NCBI GenBank assembly: GCA_003695015.1
Contig: RFJD01000217.1
Location: forward strand, 1-9,282
Direction: 5' to 3'
Length of the DNA: 9,282 bases
DNA from: Verrucomicrobiota bacterium
Lineage (GTDB): Bacteria; Verrucomicrobiota; Verrucomicrobiia; Limisphaerales; J093
Shown here: piece after piece, positions 1 to 5,700 of the stretch
Layout: each line of letters starts with the position of its first letter
Position numbering within the stretch: the stretch's first letter is position 1
Notes under the pieces: model-generated
Database searches by the model: none
Told to the model about the DNA's origin: nothing
The model's input: the letters and a program-made list of their open reading frames with translations, nothing else
Program-made: the position numbers and the translations under genes

Positions 1-789
1 ATCGACGCCGAAGCGGACGGCGAACGCGCCGCAGCGCTCAAGAGCCTGGCCATTCTGGGAAGAACCCGCGAAGTCGGCCTGTTGGTGGACCGGATTTCCC
101 AAGCGCCCGACGCCAGCCGTCGCGACGAATACGCGGACACCCTGCTGGTCCTGGCCGGCCGGGTCGGGCGTTCGGCGGTGTCGGCGTTGCTCCCGTTGGT
201 GAAGGCCTCCGATCCGGCGCGGCGCATCATCGGGGTCCATGCGCTGGCCACCGTGGGAGGCGACCGGGCGGCGCAAGCGGTCATCGGTTTGCTCGACGAC
301 CCGGCCACCGAAGTGCAGGACGAGGTCGTGCGGACCCTGTCCACCTGGCCGGGCAACTGGCCCGAAGACATCCAAGTGGGACCGGTGCTGCAAAAGCTGG
401 CGCGCGAGGGCGGCAAACCGGCCCATCAAGTCTTGGGATTCCGCGGTTATCTCCAGCACCTGCAGGTGGCGCCCGGCCTGAGCGACGAGGAGCGTGTCGA
501 GCGCATCCTGCATGCCATGGAGCAGGCGGGCCGGCCGGAGGAACGGCAGGCCGCCATTTCGGCGCTCGGCTCGATCCCCTCGCGCAAAGCTCTGGAGGCG
601 CTGCTGGCCCGGACCGACCAGAAAGAGCTGGCCGGGGCCACGTGGTCGGCCCTCTTGAACCTCGCCGGCGCCAAGGTGCCGGGGTTGAGCCGCGAGGAGC
701 GCCGGCAGTTGCTCGAACGCATCATCCGGGAGTCGGGCAACGAGGCGATCCAGTCGCGCGCCCGTGAGCTGTTGCGCCGACTGCGCTGA
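1..789 (+). CDS. HEAT-repeat protein, C-terminal part (5' end outside window)
   Basis: The reading frame is open from base 1 and ends at TGA 787-789, so this is the last 262 residues of a longer protein. The TTG at 82 is merely the first start-like codon inside the frame and is not a credible start. The sequence is alternating amphipathic helices of HEAT/PBS-lyase type. The clearest repeat is near residues 70-115, with the pattern DPARRIIGVHALATVGG followed by AVIGLLDDPATEVQDEVVRTL. Another lies near residues 178-205 (RPEERQAAISALGSIPSRKA). The end is rich in Arg and Glu. HEAT arrays are protein-binding scaffolds. In Verrucomicrobia and Planctomycetes they often form the C-terminal half of large proteins (for example with haem or dehydrogenase domains), but the N-terminal part is not here, so no specific role can be given. 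No signal peptide or membrane segment is visible in the part present. The gene converges on the Smr gene downstream. Confidence 0.8.
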   Translation: MDAEADGERAAALKSLAILGRTREVGLLVDRISQAPDASRRDEYADTLLVLAGRVGRSAVSALLPLVKASDPARRIIGVHALATVGGDRAAQAVIGLLDDPATEVQDEVVRTLSTWPGNWPEDIQVGPVLQKLAREGGKPAHQVLGFRGYLQHLQVAPGLSDEERVERILHAMEQAGRPEERQAAISALGSIPSRKALEALLARTDQKELAGATWSALLNLAGAKVPGLSREERRQLLERIIRESGNEAIQSRARELLRRLR

Positions 790-812
790 AGCGACGGTTC
801 GGGAAGCCGGTT

Positions 813-843
813 CGCCGGCGGGCGTCAGCCTGGCCCGCCGGCG
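813..843. terminator. GC-rich inverted repeat at the convergent HEAT/Smr junction
   Basis: CGCCGGCGGGC (813-823) and GCCCGCCGGCG (833-843) are perfect 11-bp inverted repeats with a 9-nt loop. They lie 24 nt after the HEAT stop and span the TGA of the Smr gene (825-827 on the minus strand). The position between two convergent genes suggests a bidirectional transcription end. Neither side has a real U-tract, so it is not a classic intrinsic terminator, and a GC-rich genome gives such repeats fairly often by chance. Confidence 0.35.
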
Positions 844-1160
844 GCCGGCGGCTTGTTCCCTTGAGCAGGCGGCCGGAGGTGGACGATCGTGGCGCCCCAA
901 CCGCCGAACCATCCGCTCGCTTCGGCAAAACGGATCACTTCCGGATGCCGTGCCAGCAGAGCATGCACGGTGCGGCGCAGCACGCCCCGTCCCTTGCCGT
1001 GGATGAGGCGGACTTCGAGGATGCCGCGTTCCTGACAGGCGGCCAGGTATTCCAGCACGGCTTCCTTGACCTCACGGGGCTGGACGCCGTGCAGGTCGAA
1101 CACGCCGTCGATCGGCAGCGGAACGGGCTCCGTGGGCTCGGGGGTTTCCGGTTCAGCCAT
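825..1160 (-). CDS. Small stand-alone Smr-domain protein
   Basis: This is a 111-residue protein made almost wholly of one Smr (small MutS-related) domain. After an acidic, Pro-rich leader (residues 1-17) comes FDLHGV at 21-26, which holds the conserved DLHG signature, then a helix, then LIHGKGRGVLR at 52-62, which holds the HGKG signature, and late strands ending TIVHL. Smr domains are known as nucleases acting on DNA, or on mRNA at stalled or collided ribosomes (SmrB type). Both key motifs are intact, so an active nuclease is plausible, but the substrate cannot be told. There is no MutS core, so this is not MutS2. The start is the ATG at 1160. The frame stays open further upstream, but that part overlaps the divergent gene's start and does not look like Smr sequence. 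No Shine-Dalgarno is visible. The C-terminal tail is Pro/Gly-rich. Confidence 0.85.
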   Translation of the reverse strand: MAEPETPEPTEPVPLPIDGVFDLHGVQPREVKEAVLEYLAACQERGILEVRLIHGKGRGVLRRTVHALLARHPEVIRFAEASGWFGGWGATIVHLRPPAQGNKPPAAGGPG

Positions 1161-1326
1161 CGTCGTCACGTTGCCCGGGAAGTGGCCTGCTGGCAAATCC
1201 GGAACCGAAAGGTGGCGGCTTTCACCGGCCGGGAACCGTAACCGGAGCTTGGCAAGCCGGCCGCCAGGCCGTATCCAGAAGGTCGCAAAGCGTAAGCCGC
1301 AGAACCGTTCAGTGACCAAGACCATC
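1161..1326. promoter_or_regulatory. Divergent intergenic region between Smr and oxidoreductase genes
   Basis: This 166-nt spacer must hold start signals for both neighbours. On the plus strand TTGGCA (1249-1254), a 17-nt gap and TATCCA (1272-1277) is a possible sigma-70-like promoter, about 50 nt before the oxidoreductase ATG. The -35 match is good and the -10 match is poor. No clear promoter is seen for the Smr gene and no operator stands out. Confidence 0.25.
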
Positions 1327-2679
1327 ATGAAAACCACACGCCGTCGTTTCTTGAAAATCCAAGCCGGGGCCCTCGGGGCGCTGGCATTGCCCGAGATCGT
1401 GCCCGCCAGCGTGCTGGGCCAGAACGCGCCCTCCAACCGCATCGCCGTCGGCTGCATCGGGGTCGGACCCCAGGGACGCGGGGACATGCGGAACTTCCTC
1501 CACCAGAACCTCTGCCGGGTGGTGGCCCTTTGCGACATCTCAGGCCGTCATCTCAAGGCCGCCGTGGACACCGTCAGCCAGGTGTACGGCGGCGCCAAAC
1601 CGATGGTGTACCACCACTACGAGGACTTGTTGGCCCGGCCGGACATCGACGCGGTGTTGATCGCCACACCCGATCACTGGCATGTGCCGGTGGCGTTGGA
1701 GGCGGCCCGGCAGGGCAAGGACATGTACCTCGAGAAGCCGATGGGCCTCTCGGTCGAGGACGACCAGGAATTGCGTGCCGCCTGTCGCCGGCACGGACGG
1801 ATCTTCCAGTTTGGCACCCAGCAACGCTCGGCCCGGCAATTCCGCCAAGCCTGCGAGCTGGTCCGCAACGGCCGCATCGGCCAGCTCAAGAACATCAACG
1901 TCTGGTGTGTGGGCAGCCGTCCGGGCGGCTCGACCGATCCCATCGATCCCCCCAAGGACCTCGACTATCCGACCTGGCTCGGACCGGCGCCCAAGACGCC
2001 CTACACGCTCGGCAAGGCCTACGATGAGAACGGCGCTTGGAAGACGTGGTGGTACAACTACGACTACGCCCTCGGCTTCATTGCCGGCTGGGGGGTGCAT
2101 CCCTTGGACATCGCTCTGTGGGGGCACCCGGCCATGATGAACGGTCCGATGACCGTCTCCGGCAAGGCCGTCTTTCCCGAGCAGGGCGCCTGCAACACGG
2201 CCATTGCCTGGGACGTGAAGTTCGAGTTCGCCGACGGCGTGACGTTGCACTACCGCGCAACCCGCAACGGTGCCCCCGCCATGCCGATGAACGACGTCTC
2301 CGAGTGGCGGCGGAAGTACGGGCGGATCGTCGATCACGGAACGGCCTTCGAAGGCACCGACGGCTGGGTGGTGGTGGATCGCACCCAGATCCGGACCCAC
2401 CCCGAGGAACTGCTGGAGGAGAAGCCGGACAACTACAAGGTCCGGCTGCCGCAAAGCTACAACCACGCCCGGAACTTCCTCGAGGCGGTGCGGGATCGGC
2501 GGCCGGCGATTTGCCCGATCGACGAGGCGGTGCAGGCGGACATCCTCTGCCACCTGAGCGACATCGCCAGTCGGCTGGGCCGCCGCCTCACGTGGGACCC
2601 CCAGAAGGAGCGGTTCACCGGCGACGAGGAAGCCAACCGCCGGCTGCGGAAGCGCCCGGGCGGCCAAGCCCCGGCCTGA
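1327..2679 (+). CDS. Gfo/Idh/MocA family oxidoreductase with Tat signal peptide
   Basis: This is a 450-residue NAD(P)-dependent sugar or polyol dehydrogenase-like protein, predicted to be exported folded by the Tat pathway. Residues 4-10 (TRRRFLK) match the twin-arginine consensus. A short hydrophobic stretch rich in Ala/Leu/Gly follows to about residue 31, with cleavage likely just before QNAPS. The Rossmann nucleotide site is GVGPQGR (45-51) after a beta strand. EKP at 136-138 is the usual family motif whose Lys is catalytic or cofactor-contacting. GWGVHPLDIALW (254-265) carries the active-site His of the substrate domain. The tail, with CHLSDIASRLGRRLTWDPQ (408-426), is typical of the C-terminal domain of the planctomycete/verrucomicrobial branch. 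The ATG at 1327 is chosen because it gives the Tat signal. An in-frame GTG at 1312 would add only five residues. The substrate is unknown and no sugar-utilisation genes lie beside it. It is monocistronic and converges on the DUF1844 gene. Confidence 0.93.
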   Translation: MKTTRRRFLKIQAGALGALALPEIVPASVLGQNAPSNRIAVGCIGVGPQGRGDMRNFLHQNLCRVVALCDISGRHLKAAVDTVSQVYGGAKPMVYHHYEDLLARPDIDAVLIATPDHWHVPVALEAARQGKDMYLEKPMGLSVEDDQELRAACRRHGRIFQFGTQQRSARQFRQACELVRNGRIGQLKNINVWCVGSRPGGSTDPIDPPKDLDYPTWLGPAPKTPYTLGKAYDENGAWKTWWYNYDYALGFIAGWGVHPLDIALWGHPAMMNGPMTVSGKAVFPEQGACNTAIAWDVKFEFADGVTLHYRATRNGAPAMPMNDVSEWRRKYGRIVDHGTAFEGTDGWVVVDRTQIRTHPEELLEEKPDNYKVRLPQSYNHARNFLEAVRDRRPAICPIDEAVQADILCHLSDIASRLGRRLTWDPQKERFTGDEEANRRLRKRPGGQAPA

Positions 2680-2691
2680 CCTTTCCCGAGC

Positions 2692-2745
2692 TCGATCTGC
2701 CGGATCCGTCGGATTGGTCGGATCCGCCGGATCCGCCGGATCGCT
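2692..2745. repeat. 9-bp tandem array on the palindrome CGGATCCG
   Basis: From 2701 to 2745 there are five consecutive 9-bp units: CGGATCCGT, CGGATTGGT, CGGATCCGC, CGGATCCGC, CGGATCGCT. A degenerate unit precedes them at 2692-2700. The core CGGATCCG is its own reverse complement, so neighbouring units can pair with each other on either strand. The array starts 12 nt after the oxidoreductase stop and fills most of the 88-nt convergent spacer before the DUF1844 stop. It does not encode part of either neighbour. It may act as a structured mRNA 3' end or simply be an expanding simple repeat. Confidence 0.8.
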
Positions 2746-2767
2746 CTGGTGAAGGGCCCCGGGGCGG

Positions 2768-3226
2768 CTACTCGCCGGAAGGGTATTTCTTTACGAAACG
2801 CTTGCGGCCGGTTTCCTCTTGGGAACCGGCCGTTTCGTTGGCGCCGGCAGCGGCGGCGGATGGCGTGGCCGAGGCCGTGGAAGGGCTGTTGGCATCGCGG
2901 CCGGCCTGCGGAGCGGAGCCGCGCACCTCGTTGGCCGCCTCCACGTAGGCGAGCCGCACCGTCGTGAGGCTCTGCTTCAGCAGCCGGGCCTCCTCCTCGG
3001 TGAGATTGCCGCGGGTGCGGTTTTCGAGCATCTCGAGCGTGTCGATGAACAGCCGCGCCGCATCGAGGTCGGTGATGGTTTCCCCTTTCTCGGGATGGGG
3101 CAGGCGGCCGAGGAACATCAAGGCCATGTTGGTTTGCTGCATCACCAACCCGGCGAACAGGGCGCTCATGGGGTCGGCGCCCCCGTTTTCCGGCGCCGGC
3201 GGATCAGAAGGGGATGTCTTCGTCAT
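2768..3226 (-). CDS. DUF1844 domain protein
   Basis: This is a 152-residue, presumably cytoplasmic protein. Residues 21-98 form a helical DUF1844 core. It has FAGLVMQQTNMALMFLG (24-40), then PHPEKGE, then DLDAARLFIDTLEMLENRT (53-71) and GNLTEEEARLLKQSLTTVR (73-91), the characteristic pattern of the family. The family's function is unknown. Residues 100-138 are an Ala/Ser/Thr-rich disordered linker, and the protein ends with a basic patch (GRKRFVKKYPSGE). The ATG at 3226 overlaps the end of the upstream Lon-domain gene by 23 nt in a different frame, so the two are probably translationally coupled. A later ATG at residue 20 (MSALFAG) would remove the overlap and still keep the domain, so the exact start is not certain. 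A strong stem-loop is embedded in the codons for residues 132-141. Confidence 0.85.
   Translation of the reverse strand: MTKTSPSDPPAPENGGADPMSALFAGLVMQQTNMALMFLGRLPHPEKGETITDLDAARLFIDTLEMLENRTRGNLTEEEARLLKQSLTTVRLAYVEAANEVRGSAPQAGRDANSPSTASATPSAAAAGANETAGSQEETGRKRFVKKYPSGE
2805..2832. terminator. Stem-loop inside the 3' end of the DUF1844 gene
   Basis: CGGCCGGTTTCC (2805-2816) pairs with GGGAACCGGCCG (2821-2832) around the loop TCTT, giving 12 bp with one G-U pair. On the plus strand the hairpin is followed by TTTCGTT, and CGAAA at 2794-2798 can add an outer stem with TTTCG at 2833-2837 across a bulge. It lies 125 nt past the oxidoreductase stop, so it could end that transcript, though the U-tract is poor. 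On the minus strand it sits within the DUF1844 coding region, 35 nt before its stop. Confidence 0.4.
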
Positions 3227-4250
3227 TGTCGTCCCGATCCGAGGTTTCGGAGCGCGGCGGGGTGATGTCCGAATCCCCCAGCCATTGCTCGAATTCAGCG
3301 AGAATGTCCTTTGTCAGCTCGTCCCACTCTTCCTCCTCGTCCTCCTCGTCGTCCTCCCAGTCTTCATCCTCGTCGTCTTCGTCGAAGTCGTCGTCTTCCT
3401 CGAAGTCCTCATCCTCGTCGAAGTCCGGTTCCTCCCACTGTTCGTCCTCGTCGTCCTCCCACGGCTCGATGTCGTCGTCCTCCTCCTCGTCCTCGTCGTC
3501 GCCGGCCAATGGCGGACGCGGGAAGGGGACGGTTTCCTCGAGGCTTGAGGCGGTTTCGGTGGCGGCGGTGGGTTGACCGGCCAGGACGGCGTCGATCTGG
3601 CGGTGAAGGATCCGGATCAGGCGCCGGAGGCGGAGGTCCACTTCCTGGGTTTCGAGGATGAGCTGGCGCTCGCCGGGATTGCTGAGCAGACAGGAGGAGA
3701 CCAGGTTGACCAAGTCGTCCGGGGTGGTGCCGGGCCGCAGGTGTTCGACGAGGTTGTCCAAGGCCGCCCGCTGGAGGACCAGGAGGGTTTCGCGGTCGGT
3801 GACCTGCGGCACGGGGATTTGCACGAGCCGATCCAGCGGCGTTTTGACCAGCAGGCGGCAGGTCAGTTCCAAGGCGGTGGTCAGCAGCGAATTGACGGTC
3901 TCGGGCGAGAGCGTCCGGGGAGGCAATGCGCTCAAGCGGCAGATGCGATAGGGACGATAGCGGAGGGTCTTGTCCAGCCGGGCGCGGGTGAGACCTTCGA
4001 GCAGGAGGTCCGAGGAACCGTTCTTCCGGGTGATGCAGGCGCGCACCAGCCCCACGCCGCCGACTTTCTCCGCGCACTCCTTCAGGGCGCCTGGCTTGCG
4101 CATGGTCACGAAGATCATGCGCGGCCCGTCCAGCACGTCGGCGAGCAACCGGCGGTGCCGGGGCTCGTCGATCCGGACAGGGAGGATGGACTGCGGGAAG
4201 AGCGTGGCGTCCGGCAGCACCATCCCGGGCAGTTCCGATGGCACTCTCAT
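3204..4250 (-). CDS. Lon N-terminal (LAN/substrate-binding) domain protein with hyperacidic tail
   Basis: This is a 348-residue protein with no AAA+ or protease domain. Residues 12-105 look like the beta-rich start of the Lon substrate-binding domain: LPDATLFPQSILPVRIDEPRHR (12-33; cf. the LPL...FPG..LPL.I.E.RYR pattern), then MIFVTMRK (45-52), VGGVGLVR (63-70) and LLLEGLTRARL (82-92). Residues 114-225 are the helical second half. Residues 251-311 are an extraordinary acidic tract: about 50 of 61 positions are Asp or Glu, broken by spaced Trp and Phe (W264, W272, F277, F283, F289, W298, W309). A helical segment and a D/E-rich end ending IPF follow. Stand-alone Lon N-domains are common but of unclear role; binding of unfolded or client protein is the usual guess. 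The start is the ATG at 4250; the frame upstream is not Lon-like. M10 is an alternative start. Confidence 0.82.
   Translation of the reverse strand: MRVPSELPGMVLPDATLFPQSILPVRIDEPRHRRLLADVLDGPRMIFVTMRKPGALKECAEKVGGVGLVRACITRKNGSSDLLLEGLTRARLDKTLRYRPYRICRLSALPPRTLSPETVNSLLTTALELTCRLLVKTPLDRLVQIPVPQVTDRETLLVLQRAALDNLVEHLRPGTTPDDLVNLVSSCLLSNPGERQLILETQEVDLRLRRLIRILHRQIDAVLAGQPTAATETASSLEETVPFPRPPLAGDDEDEEEDDDIEPWEDDEDEQWEEPDFDEDEDFEEDDDFDEDDEDEDWEDDEEDEEEEWDELTKDILAEFEQWLGDSDITPPRSETSDRDDNDEDIPF
3318..3500 (-). repeat. Low-complexity tract coding the acidic tail
   Basis: On the plus strand this stretch is a run of CTCGTC, GTCGTC and CTCCTC triplets. It is the reverse of GAG/GAC/GAA/GAT codons for residues 251-311 of the Lon-domain protein. 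Mixed use of both Asp and both Glu codons means it is not a pure microsatellite. It is in frame throughout, so the tail is maintained as protein. Confidence 0.8.
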
Positions 4251-4406
4251 CGCTGAACAGCGTACGGGCGGGCGATCAGGCGGGCAAGTCCGGCCATGGT
4301 CTTGCCATGGTTTTTGCGAGGCCGGGCCCGGCTGTGGGCGGATGCCGGCCGGCCGGCATCTCCCGGCTGGCAACGCGGCGCAGCCGGAGCTTAAGCTCGG
4401 CGCGCC
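4251..4406. promoter_or_regulatory. Divergent, palindrome-rich region upstream of dapL
   Basis: The 156-nt region separates the minus-strand Lon-domain gene from dapL. It holds three perfect palindromes: GCCGGGCCCGGC (4321-4332), the 20-bp GATGCCGGCCGGCCGGCATC (4341-4360) and GAGCTTAAGCTC (4387-4398), plus GGCGCGCC touching the dapL ATG. CCATGG also occurs twice, 5 bp apart (4294-4310). For the minus strand, TTGCCC (4287-4282), a 17-nt gap and TACGCT (4264-4259) is a possible weak promoter; it would start the Lon-domain mRNA almost at its ATG. No convincing dapL promoter or Shine-Dalgarno is seen. Confidence 0.35.
4341..4360. repeat. 20-bp perfect palindrome upstream of dapL
   Basis: GATGCCGGCC is followed directly by its reverse complement GGCCGGCATC, with no loop. 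It lies 46 nt before the dapL ATG and could be a dimeric regulator site or an mRNA leader hairpin. The inner 12 bases are only GGCC/CCGG steps, which lowers its surprise in a GC-rich genome. Confidence 0.6.
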
Positions 4407-5654
4407 ATGGCTGAGAGCTACCTTCAGCAGTTGTTCGCGGAACGAATCGGCGGCGCCAACTACGGCAAGTCCGGCGCCATCTACAAGTTCGAGAAGATCA
4501 AGCGCGCCAAACGCGCCGCCTTGGCCGCCAACCCCGGCGGCTGGATCATCGACATGGGCGTGGGCGAGCCGGACGACATGGCCTTTCCCGAGGTGGTCGA
4601 GGTCCTTTGCCAGGAAGCCCGCAAGCGGGAAAACCGCGGGTACGCCGACAACGGCGATGACGTTCTGAAGGAGGCGGCCGCGCGTTACCTGGACCGCGTG
4701 TTCGGCGTGCCCGGAATCGATCCCCGTTCGGAGGTCATCCACTCGATCGGCAGCAAGGCGGCGTTGTCGATCCTGCCGGCGGCGTTGATCAATCTGGGCG
4801 ACGTCGTCCTCATGACCACGCCCGGTTATCCGGTCTTCGGCACTCATGCCCGGTACTACGGCGGCGAGGTGTTTCAATTACCGCTGCGGGAGGACAACGG
4901 CTTCCTGCCGGACCTGGACGCGGTGCCCGCCGACGTGGCGGCCCGGGCCAAGGCGCTGGTCATCAACTATCCCAACAACCCGACCGGGGCCGGAGCGACG
5001 CCGGAGTTCTACGAGCGGGTCGTCCATTTCGCCCGGAAAAACCAGGTGGCCGTGATTTCGGATGCGGCCTACGCGGCGCTGGTGTTCGAAGGCAAGCCGC
5101 TGAGCTTCCTCTCCGTGCCCGGCGCCAAGGAGGTGGGGGTCGAGCTGCACTCCTGCAGCAAGAGCTTCAACATGACCGGCTGGCGCTGCGGGTTCGTGGC
5201 CGGCAATCCCCTGCTGGTGCGGGCCTATGGCGACGTCAAGGACAACACCGACTCCGGCCAGTTCCTGGCCATCCAGCACGCTGCGGCCTACTGCTTCGAC
5301 CATCCGGAAATCACCGAACAGATCGCCGCCAAGTACTCGCGCCGGATGGATCTGCTGGTGCCCGCGTTGCGGGAGGTCGGGTTCGACGCCCGCAAACCGG
5401 TCGGGTCCTTCTTCCTTTACACGCGCGCGCCCAAGGCGGCGGTTTCGGCGGACGGCCGACGGGTCGAGTTCCCCGACGCCGAGGCGGTTTCCCAGTGGCT
5501 GATCACCGAATGTCTCATCTCGACGGTGCCGTGGGACGACGCCGGGGCCTACCTGCGCTTCAGCGTGACCTTCGAGGCTCCGGACGAGGCCGCCGAGCGC
5601 CGGGTGATCGAGGAGCTCCGGCAGCGGCTGGGCCGGGTGAAGCTGGAGTTCTGA
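4407..5654 (+). CDS. dapL: LL-diaminopimelate aminotransferase (class I/II PLP enzyme)
   Basis: This is a 415-residue cytoplasmic fold-type I aminotransferase. DapL converts tetrahydrodipicolinate plus glutamate to LL-2,6-diaminopimelate in one step, feeding lysine and peptidoglycan. The N-terminus has IYKFEKIKRAK (25-35) and DMGVGEPDDMAFP (49-61), as in DapL-type enzymes. PLP contacts are visible: NYPNNPTG (187-194), SDAAY (218-222) with the Asp that binds the pyridine nitrogen, SCSKSFNMTGWRCGF (249-263) with Schiff-base Lys252 and phosphate-binding Arg260, and Arg384 in YLRFSVTFE as the substrate carboxylate Arg. The length fits the family (about 410). The motif set is from the branch common in Verrucomicrobia and differs from the classic plant/Chlamydia DapL N-terminus. 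Alternatives are DapC or an alanine/aspartate-type aminotransferase of the same fold. The start is the only good ATG before the domain. lpxK follows after 46 nt. Confidence 0.78.
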   Translation: MAESYLQQLFAERIGGANYGKSGAIYKFEKIKRAKRAALAANPGGWIIDMGVGEPDDMAFPEVVEVLCQEARKRENRGYADNGDDVLKEAAARYLDRVFGVPGIDPRSEVIHSIGSKAALSILPAALINLGDVVLMTTPGYPVFGTHARYYGGEVFQLPLREDNGFLPDLDAVPADVAARAKALVINYPNNPTGAGATPEFYERVVHFARKNQVAVISDAAYAALVFEGKPLSFLSVPGAKEVGVELHSCSKSFNMTGWRCGFVAGNPLLVRAYGDVKDNTDSGQFLAIQHAAAYCFDHPEITEQIAAKYSRRMDLLVPALREVGFDARKPVGSFFLYTRAPKAAVSADGRRVEFPDAEAVSQWLITECLISTVPWDDAGAYLRFSVTFEAPDEAAERRVIEELRQRLGRVKLEF

Positions 5655-5700
5655 GGCCCGCCGGCGCCTTCTCCGGCGCACCCTATCCGCCCTCCCGTCG

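Noticed and set aside
1066..1326. Upstream extension of the oxidoreductase frame
   Set aside because: It would put 87 unstructured residues before the Tat signal and overlap the Smr gene. Signal peptides must be N-terminal.
1161..1538. Upstream extension of the Smr frame on the minus strand
   Set aside because: It runs across the divergent oxidoreductase start, and the residues look non-coding (Arg/Trp-rich, no Smr similarity).
1540..2667. Long minus-strand open frame (375 codons) opposite the oxidoreductase
   Set aside because: It mirrors the plus-strand gene, arises from its GC-rich third positions, and shows no family motif. The plus-strand protein has a full set of domain motifs.
2037..2948. 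Plus-strand open frame that translates the 9-bp array as repeated D-P units
   Set aside because: It lies out of frame in the oxidoreductase gene and crosses the DUF1844 gene antisense. The repeat motif does not make it a protein.
3318..3500. Possible CRISPR or satellite array because of repeated CTCGTC triplets
   Set aside because: No fixed repeat-spacer pattern exists and the tract is in frame as D/E codons with interspersed Trp and Phe.
3214..3576. Plus-strand Ser-rich open frame of 120 codons
   Set aside because: It is the complement of the Asp/Glu codon run of the Lon-domain protein. Polyserine arises only from TCG/TCC/TCT reading of that tract.
3204..4250. Lon protease gene, truncated
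   Set aside because: Only the N-domain fold is present, but the frame continues into an intact tail and stop and is coupled to the next gene. This is a stand-alone family, not a broken Lon.
4251..4877. Upstream extension of the Lon-domain frame under dapL
   Set aside because: It overlaps dapL antisense and adds 209 residues with no domain. The Lon-like fold starts right after the ATG at 4250.
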